From Pseudomonadota bacterium (lineage in GTDB: Bacteria > Myxococcota > Myxococcia > Myxococcales > Anaeromyxobacteraceae), in contig JAEYZK010000304.1 in NCBI GenBank assembly GCA_023428085.1, positions 1 to 6,398 on the forward strand: DNA of 6,398 nucleotides, written 5' to 3'. Position numbers and translations under genes: made by a program. Within the stretch, counting starts at the first letter, position 1, and each line of letters begins with the position of its first letter. Under the pieces are notes generated by a model that was not told the origin of the DNA, did not search any database, and worked only from the letters and a program-made list of their open reading frames with translations. Of the stretch, positions 1-6,398 are shown in pieces.

Positions 1-2
1 TC

Positions 3-72
3 GCCGCTTCGCGGCTGCGCGCGGCTGCCCCGCGGCGGAGGGGCTCTGCCCCTCCCCCCAGCTTCGCTGGGG
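3..72. repeat. Tandem block of three mini-hairpins
   Basis: Three perfect inverted repeats with 3-base loops follow one another. GCCGC-TTC-GCGGC lies at 3-15, GGAGGGGC-TCT-GCCCCTCC at 37-55, and CCCCAGC-TTC-GCTGGGG at 56-72; the last two abut directly. The stems are seen directly. The regular stem and loop sizes suggest an intergenic repeat element or the transcript end of a gene lying before the window. No T-rich tract follows, so a classical intrinsic terminator is not shown. The block may continue upstream of base 1. Confidence 0.55.
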
Positions 73-88
73 CCCCCCACTCCGCATC

Positions 89-118
89 CCGATCGACGTG
101 TTCACGAATCACGATCGG
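89..118. promoter_or_regulatory. 7-bp dyad, possible operator
   Basis: CCGATCG (89-95) and CGATCGG (112-118) form a perfect inverted repeat with a 16-base spacer. A smaller CGTG-TT-CACG dyad lies inside it (97-106). It sits in the most AT-containing part of the upstream region and overlaps the proposed promoter of the barrel gene. A dimeric repressor or activator site is a reasonable inference; no known regulator motif is recognised. Confidence 0.35.
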
Positions 119-129
119 TCGTTTAGCAC
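101..129 (+). promoter_or_regulatory. Candidate sigma-70-like promoter for the barrel gene
   Basis: TTCACG (101-106) and TAGCAC (124-129) are separated by 17 bases, with partial matches to TTGACA and TATAAT. Transcription from here would give a leader of roughly 135 bases before the ATG at 274. The match is modest and rests on position and spacing only. Confidence 0.3.
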
Positions 130-273
130 CGGCGCACAGCGGCGTCACCTGCCCCACCCCGCGGCGCCCGAGCCGAGCCGGGCGGCGCAGCCCGCACCCC
201 TCCTTCGCTGGGCGCGTTCGAGGGCGAGGTGGGCTAGCCGGCCGCGTGCCGGCCCGGTAGGCTGCGCCGACGC

Positions 274-1443
274 ATGCGGCGCGCCGCCCTCATCGCCCTC
301 CTCCTCGCCGCGCCGCCCGCGCGCGCCGACGTCAGCTCCACCCCGCCGCCGACGGCGCCCGCGGCGCCCTCCGCCGGAGCGGTGGAGACCGTCCCCGCGG
401 CGGTCACGGCCCCGCCGGTGGCGCCCGTCCCGGTGCCGGCGCCGGAGGCCGGCCGCGACCGCTGGTTCCTCATCCCCGTCCTCTCGTACCTGCCCGAGAC
501 CGGGTTGGGCGGGGGCGCCTCGACCGGCCTGCACCGGCACGTGGACGGCGCGCCGCGCCCGGCGAGCCTCTTCGCCACCGCGCTCTACACGACCGGCGGC
601 CAGGGCCTCCTCGACCTCGCGGTCGACGTCGCGCGCCCCGGGGGCGCCGTGCTCGGCGCGCGGGCGCGCGCCGTCTCGTACCCGGACCGCTTCTACGGGA
701 TCGGCCCGGACACGCGCGCCGCGGCGCGCGAGAAGTTCACGCGCCGTACGTTCGACCTCGTCGCCTCGGCGGAGCTGCCCGTGCGCCGGCGGGCGCGCCT
801 CCGCGCCGGCCCGCGGCTCGAGCTCCGCGCGGAGGAGCTCGACGACGTCGCCGCCGGCGGCGCGCTCGCCGCGGAGGACGTCACCGGCGCCGACGGCTCC
901 GCCGGCGCGGCGGCCGGCCTGGGGGTCACCTGGGACACGCGCGAGGGGACGTTCTGGCCGCGGCGCGGGTCGATGGCGCAGGCCTGGTACGTGTACGCGC
1001 CGGCGGCGCTGTCGCGGACCGGCGCCTACGGCCGGGGGGTCCTGGAGCTCCGCCACTTCGCGCCGCTGCCGGGCGGCCTCGTGCTCGGGCTGCACGGCCA
1101 CGGCGAGGCGGTCTCCGGCGACGCGCCGTTCACGATCTACCCGCGGCTCGGCTCCACCCGCATGCTCCGCGGGATCCGCGAGGGCCGCTACCGCGACCGG
1201 ATCGGCTGGACGGTCCAGACCGAGCTGCGCGGGCCCATCTGGCGGCGGATCTCCGGCGTCGCGTTCGGCGCGGTCGGCGACGTCGCCCCGCGGCTCGGCG
1301 CGATCCGGCTCGACGGCGCCAAGCTCGCCGGCGGCCTCGGGCTCCGCTATCGGCTCACCGACGAGGGCGCCAACATCCGCATGGACGTCGCGGCGAGCCG
1401 CTTCGGGGTGCAGTTCTATCTGCTCGTGCTCGAGGCGTTCTGA
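274..1443 (+). CDS. Omp85/BamA-type outer-membrane beta-barrel protein, POTRA-less
   Basis: The 389-aa protein has a Sec signal peptide at residues 1-18 (two Arg, a hydrophobic Ala/Leu core, ARA cleavage site). A Pro/Ala/Val-rich linker runs to about residue 60, and the rest is alternating amphipathic strands. Omp85 (bacterial surface antigen, PF01103-like) signatures are FYGIG at 140-144, DTREGTFWPRRG at 221-232, YPRLGSTRMLRG at 289-300, the strand motif FGAVGDV at 331-337 and a C-terminal Phe389 typical of a beta-signal. No POTRA repeats fit before the barrel, so it is shorter than BamA or TamA. The lid motif usually written (V/I)RG(F/Y) reads LRGI here (298-301). The product should sit in the outer membrane; its substrate or role is unknown. 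The ATG is chosen because the signal peptide begins there, although no good Shine-Dalgarno sequence precedes it. The gene faces secA tail to tail. Family is confident; function is not. Confidence 0.85.
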   Translation: MRRAALIALLLAAPPARADVSSTPPPTAPAAPSAGAVETVPAAVTAPPVAPVPVPAPEAGRDRWFLIPVLSYLPETGLGGGASTGLHRHVDGAPRPASLFATALYTTGGQGLLDLAVDVARPGGAVLGARARAVSYPDRFYGIGPDTRAAAREKFTRRTFDLVASAELPVRRRARLRAGPRLELRAEELDDVAAGGALAAEDVTGADGSAGAAAGLGVTWDTREGTFWPRRGSMAQAWYVYAPAALSRTGAYGRGVLELRHFAPLPGGLVLGLHGHGEAVSGDAPFTIYPRLGSTRMLRGIREGRYRDRIGWTVQTELRGPIWRRISGVAFGAVGDVAPRLGAIRLDGAKLAGGLGLRYRLTDEGANIRMDVAASRFGVQFYLLVLEAF

Positions 1444-1451
1444 GCGAGCGA

Positions 1452-1465
1452 GCCCGGCAGCGGGC
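1452..1465 (+). terminator. Weak hairpin after the barrel gene
   Basis: GCCCG-GCAG-CGGGC forms a 5-bp stem eight bases after the TGA at 1441-1443. No T-tract follows, so it could only be a weak intrinsic terminator or an RNA 3'-end stabiliser. Confidence 0.25.
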
Positions 1466-1493
1466 ATCTACCCCCGCGAGGCGTGCGGACAAC

Positions 1494-1515
1494 GAACCGT
1501 TGAATGAACCGGTTC
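1494..1515. terminator. Inverted repeat in the convergent gap, possible bidirectional terminator
   Basis: GAACCG (1494-1499) pairs with CGGTTC (1510-1515) across a 10-base loop. The right part is itself a perfect 10-bp palindrome, GAACCGGTTC (1506-1515), so GAACCG also appears as a direct repeat. It lies between two converging genes where both transcripts must end. No strong T-run follows in either direction, so the role is inferred from location. Confidence 0.3.
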
Positions 1516-1530
1516 CAGAGAAGGGAGCCG

Positions 1531-1552
1531 GGCTCAGGCAGCAGATCGAGCC
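1531..1552 (-). terminator. Stem-loop just after the secA stop
   Basis: GGCTC (1531-1535) and GAGCC (1548-1552) make a 5-bp stem with a 12-base loop, beginning five bases past the secA TAG on the minus strand. GAGCC at 1525-1529 offers a competing pairing. It lacks a U-tract and is only a plausible part of the secA transcript end. Confidence 0.25.
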
Positions 1553-1557
1553 GCCCC

Positions 1558-4398
<2,841 letters not shown>

Positions 4399-4425
4399 GG
4401 GTGGGCTCGGGGGGGCGGCCGAAGC

Positions 4426-4439
4426 TACCTGCTTAGGTA
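4426..4439. promoter_or_regulatory. Small dyad in the secA leader or promoter
   Basis: TACCT-GCTT-AGGTA is a perfect 5-bp inverted repeat in an unusually AT-containing patch, 28 bases upstream of the secA ATG. On the minus strand, TTTGCT (4455-4460) lies 17 bases before TACCTA, which could be a weak -35/-10 pair. The dyad might therefore be an operator over the -10, or a hairpin in the leader RNA. These roles exclude each other in part, and neither is established. Confidence 0.3.
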
Positions 4440-4465
4440 ACGCTGCGCCACTCGAAAGCAAACAC
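4433..4465 (-). CDS. Possible 10-codon leader peptide upstream of secA
   Basis: A GTG start (4465-4463, minus strand) opens a 10-codon frame, MFAFEWRSVT, ending in TAA (4435-4433) inside the small dyad, 34 bases before the secA ATG. GAAGG lies five bases before the GTG, a better ribosome-binding match than anything in front of secA itself. A translated leader would suit control of secA, which in E. coli is regulated translationally through the arrest peptide SecM, but this peptide shows no SecM resemblance. It could be chance, and it would be untranscribed if the promoter lies at 4434-4460. Confidence 0.15.
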   Translation of the reverse strand: MFAFEWRSVT

Positions 4466-4515
4466 GTGGACCTTCGGGGACTTGCGTTTCCGCGACCACA
4501 AGCCACGCCCCGGGC

Positions 4516-4543
4516 TGGACTCCTCGGACGCTTCTCGTACAGT
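4516..4543 (+). promoter_or_regulatory. Candidate promoter for the NlpC/P60 lipoprotein gene
   Basis: TGGACT (4516-4521, four of six matches to TTGACA) and TACAGT (4538-4543, four of six to TATAAT) are separated by 16 bases. Initiation six or seven bases past the -10 would fall at 4549-4550, exactly at the proposed GTG start codon, implying a leaderless transcript. The only purine-rich stretch, GAGG at 4544-4547, is two bases from the GTG and too close for normal Shine-Dalgarno pairing. Confidence 0.35.
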
Positions 4544-4549
4544 GAGGGC

Positions 4550-5329
4550 GTGCGGCTCGCGCTCGGCGCCGTCCTCCCCGTCCTCCTCGCCGCCTGCGCG
4601 ACAACCGGGGATCGCGTCCGGCCGGGAGAGCCCTCGCCCGCCACGCTCCCTGCAGCCGACGCCGCGCCCTCTGCCCCGACCGGAGAAGGACTCCCCGAGG
4701 AGCGCTCCGCCGACGGCGACGCCCGCCCGCACGCTCCCGACGCGTACGAGGAGCTCTCCGCCCGGCTCGTGGCCCGCGCCGCCAGCATGCTGGGGCACCG
4801 GGCGGCGTTCACGTGGAGCGGCGAGCGGTTCCAGGCCGACTGCTCGGGGTTCGTCGCGTGGGTGTACCAGGCGGAGGGCATCCCGCTCCGCCGGCTGTGG
4901 GCGCGCGCCGCCCCGGACGAGCGCTCCGCGGTCGTCGGCGTGTACCTCGCGGCCCGCGCCTGGGGCACCGTGTTCGGCGGCGGCGGCGAGTGGCCCCGCC
5001 CGGGCGACCTGGTCTTCTTCCGGGACACCTACGATCGGAACCGCGACGGGCGGTTCGACGATCCGTTCACGCACGTCGGCATCGTGGACGGCATCGACGA
5101 GGACGGCACGATCACCTTCGTCCACCGCGGCAGCCGCGGCGTCGCCCGGGGCGCGATGAACCTGGCGCGCCCGTCGGAGCGCCGGGACGGGGACGGGCGC
5201 GAGCTCAACTCGATCCTCCGCCGCGGGAAGACGCCGGCCGACGGCTCGACGCTCGCCGGCCGGCTCTTCATGGGCTACGCGCGGTTCGACCCGGCGCGGC
5301 TGCCGAGCGACGACATCGCCTGGCGGTGA
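4550..5329 (+). CDS. NlpC/P60-type cysteine peptidase lipoprotein
   Basis: This 259-aa protein probably hydrolyses peptide bonds in peptidoglycan stem peptides from a lipid anchor in the envelope. A short signal with lipobox LAAC puts the lipidated Cys at residue 16; Ala follows it rather than Asp, which favours the outer membrane by the E. coli sorting rule. A Pro/Ala-rich spacer runs to about 62. The catalytic domain (about 66-245) shows DCSGFV with nucleophile Cys98, PGDLVFF at 151-157, THVGIV with His175, and FVH with His192 as likely third residue. Between PGDLVFF and THVGIV lies DRNRDGRFDD (162-171), which resembles a calcium-binding loop. The Cys-to-GDLVFF stretch is also longer than usual. 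The start is GTG at 4550, because it gives a compact lipoprotein signal; the longer open frame back to 4040 overlaps secA and reads as low-complexity sequence. The gene diverges from secA and converges on the CapA-like gene. The physiological target is unknown. Confidence 0.85.
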   Translation: MRLALGAVLPVLLAACATTGDRVRPGEPSPATLPAADAAPSAPTGEGLPEERSADGDARPHAPDAYEELSARLVARAASMLGHRAAFTWSGERFQADCSGFVAWVYQAEGIPLRRLWARAAPDERSAVVGVYLAARAWGTVFGGGGEWPRPGDLVFFRDTYDRNRDGRFDDPFTHVGIVDGIDEDGTITFVHRGSRGVARGAMNLARPSERRDGDGRELNSILRRGKTPADGSTLAGRLFMGYARFDPARLPSDDIAWR

Positions 5330-5369
5330 GCGGGCTCACACCCCCGGCGCCGGGACGCGGATCGTCCCG
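5326..5369. terminator. Palindrome spanning both convergent stops plus following stem-loop
   Basis: GTGAGC-GG-GCTCAC (5326-5339) is a perfect 14-bp palindrome; each arm contains the TGA of one gene (5327-5329 on plus, 5338-5336 on minus). CCCGGCGCCGGG (5343-5354) is another palindrome, and CGGGACG-CGGAT-CGTCCCG (5351-5369) forms a 7-bp stem with a 5-base loop that competes with it. With only six bases between the genes, transcript ends must use sequence inside the coding regions. No T-tract is present, so the termination role is inferred. Confidence 0.4.
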
Positions 5370-6398
5370 TCGGCGCCGATCTCCGGCGCGGCGGCGCCGA
5401 AGTCGTCGACCGAGAGCTGGCGCAGGACCGGGATGACCTCGCCCGCGGGATCCACGCGCGGCCCGCCGGGCCGGAGCTGCTTGCCCGGGTGGATCCGCCC
5501 GCCGAGGAAGGTGCCGTCGGGCGCGACCTGCGCCTCGAGCACGAGGGTGAGGCCGTTCGGGCCGTTGAGGTTGAACCCGCCGTACGTCGCGAAGTTCCCG
5601 AGCGAGTAGGCGATGAGCCTGCCGCGGTAGAGCTCGAGGCCGCGGACGACGTGCGGCCCGTGGCCGAGCACGAGCCCGGCGCCCGCGTCCACCACGGCGT
5701 GCGCGAACCGCCGGACGTCGCCGCGGCTCTCCGACAGGAAGAGCTCCTCGCCCTCGGGCACGCGCTGGTAGGCGGCCCCCTCGGCGCCGCCGTGGAACGA
5801 GACCACGACGAGGTCCGCGCGCGCGCGCAGCTCCGTCACGAGGCGGGCCGCGCCCTCGACGTCGCGCAGGTCGCTCGTGCCCGGGGAGACGGAGAAGGCG
5901 GCGACCGCGATCTTCGTCCCGCGCACCTCGAGCAGCGCGACCTCGCCCGGCGCGCCCGCGTACCGGATCCCCAGGCCGTCCAGCACCGCCCGCGTCCGCT
6001 CGCGCGCGACGTCGCCGAAGTCGCCCACGTGGTTGTTCGCGAGCGAGAGCACGTCGAACCCGGCGCGCGCGAGGTGCGCGCCGTAGCGCTCGGGGACCCG
6101 GAACGCGTAGCAGACCCCGCTCGGCGGCCACTTGCACTTGCGCGTCGTGCCCACGTCCGAGAGCGGCCCCTCGAGGTTGCCGAACGCGACGTCGGCCGCC
6201 TCGAGCACCGGCGAGAACTCGGCGAGCAGGGTGGCGCCGTCCTCGGGCGGGAGGATCGCCTTCGAGGGATCCGGGTACGCGTACGCGTTCCCCAGCATGA
6301 TGTCGCCCACCGCGGCGAAGGTGATGGGCGGCGCGGCCGCGGCGGGCGCGGGGGCCGCCGCGGGCGTGGGCGCCTCCGCGGGCTCCGCGGCCCCGGCC
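5336..6398 (-). CDS. CapA-like (PGA_cap) metallophosphatase-fold protein, 5' end outside window
   Basis: 353 codons are visible, open to the window edge. The first visible residues are an Ala/Pro-rich stretch of about 25 aa, which suggests a linker after an unseen signal peptide or lipoprotein anchor. The domain begins ITFAAVGDIMLG, with GD at 31-32 counted from the first visible codon. CapA-family motifs follow: FGNLEGPLS (72-80), LANNHVGDFG (119-128), SFHGGAEG (200-207), GHGPHVV (245-251) and YSLGNF (264-269). Asp32, the NNH cluster, His202, His246 and His249 are the likely metal or active-site residues. The family is tied to poly-gamma-glutamate or capsule synthesis in Bacillus, but homologues are widespread and mostly uncharacterised; no other capsule genes are here, so capA is not assigned. 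Two cysteines eight apart (88 and 96) may form a disulfide. The GTG at 6310 is an internal codon of the first beta-strand, not the start. The gene ends six bases from the NlpC/P60 gene. Confidence 0.88.
   Translation of the reverse strand, partial: AGAAEPAEAPTPAAAPAPAAAAPPITFAAVGDIMLGNAYAYPDPSKAILPPEDGATLLAEFSPVLEAADVAFGNLEGPLSDVGTTRKCKWPPSGVCYAFRVPERYGAHLARAGFDVLSLANNHVGDFGDVARERTRAVLDGLGIRYAGAPGEVALLEVRGTKIAVAAFSVSPGTSDLRDVEGAARLVTELRARADLVVVSFHGGAEGAAYQRVPEGEELFLSESRGDVRRFAHAVVDAGAGLVLGHGPHVVRGLELYRGRLIAYSLGNFATYGGFNLNGPNGLTLVLEAQVAPDGTFLGGRIHPGKQLRPGGPRVDPAGEVIPVLRQLSVDDFGAAAPEIGADGTIRVPAPGV

Noticed and set aside
98..1507. Long plus-strand frame and opposing minus-strand frame (145-1467) over the barrel gene
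   Set aside because: Arg/Pro/Ser/Ala-rich low-complexity translations that shadow the Omp85 gene, which has a signal peptide and family motifs.
4399..5028. Extension of the secA frame about 210 codons upstream of the ATG
   Set aside because: The extension is low-complexity, antisense to the NlpC/P60 gene, and unlike any SecA N-terminus; MFKTLVKKTFG at 4398 fits the family start.
4433..5125. Minus-strand frame opposite the NlpC/P60 gene, and others at 5268-6137 and 5877-6086 opposite or out of frame with the CapA-like gene
   Set aside because: Biased low-complexity translations without motifs, fully covered by genes with clear family signatures. Only the terminal 10 codons (4433-4465) are kept as a speculative leader.
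5345..5399. Three copies of the palindrome CGGCGCCG at 5345, 5371 and 5392
   Set aside because: The spacings are irregular and all lie in the Ala/Gly/Pro-rich end of the CapA-like gene, where this codon usage makes such octamers likely by chance. A genome-wide count would be needed to revive the idea.
4550..6398. Capsule or poly-gamma-glutamate biosynthesis locus suggested by the CapA-like and peptidase genes
   Set aside because: The two genes converge rather than share an operon, and no synthase (CapB/CapC) or glycosyltransferase is in the window.

Overview
The window is chromosomal DNA from a very GC-rich, double-membraned bacterium. Codon third positions are almost all G or C, and a two-membrane envelope is implied by an outer-membrane barrel protein, a lipoprotein signal and SecA. 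The composition, the SecA insertions and the lipoprotein style most resemble Myxococcota (an Anaeromyxobacter-like organism). That placement is inference from memory and was not tested by a search.

Layout: (1) 1-273 is non-coding. It starts with three tandem mini-hairpins (3-72) and continues with a 7-bp dyad (89-118) overlapping a possible promoter. (2) 274-1443 (+) encodes a secreted Omp85/BamA-type outer-membrane beta-barrel without POTRA domains. (3) 1444-1557 is a convergent gap with several short inverted repeats. (4) 1558-4398 (-) is full-length secA, the motor ATPase of the Sec translocon. (5) 4399-4549 is a divergent promoter region holding a small dyad and a possible 10-codon leader ORF ahead of secA. 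(6) 4550-5329 (+) encodes an NlpC/P60-type cysteine-peptidase lipoprotein with an EF-hand-like acidic loop. (7) 5330-5335 is a 6-base convergent gap; both flanking stop codons sit in one 14-bp palindrome. (8) 5336-6398 (-) is the 3' part of a CapA-like (PGA_cap) metallophosphatase-fold gene whose 5' end lies beyond the window.

All four proteins concern the cell envelope: SecA drives export, and the other three look like exported products (outer-membrane barrel, lipoprotein cell-wall hydrolase, surface-polymer-associated phosphatase-like protein). No two neighbours share a strand, so each gene is probably its own transcription unit and no operon is visible. No phage, CRISPR, insertion sequence, tRNA or rRNA was seen. 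I found no convincing new multi-gene system. The most useful leads are the calcium-loop-like insertion in the NlpC/P60 protein, a possibly leaderless GTG start for the same gene, the candidate leader peptide before secA, the stop-codon palindrome and the tandem hairpin block.
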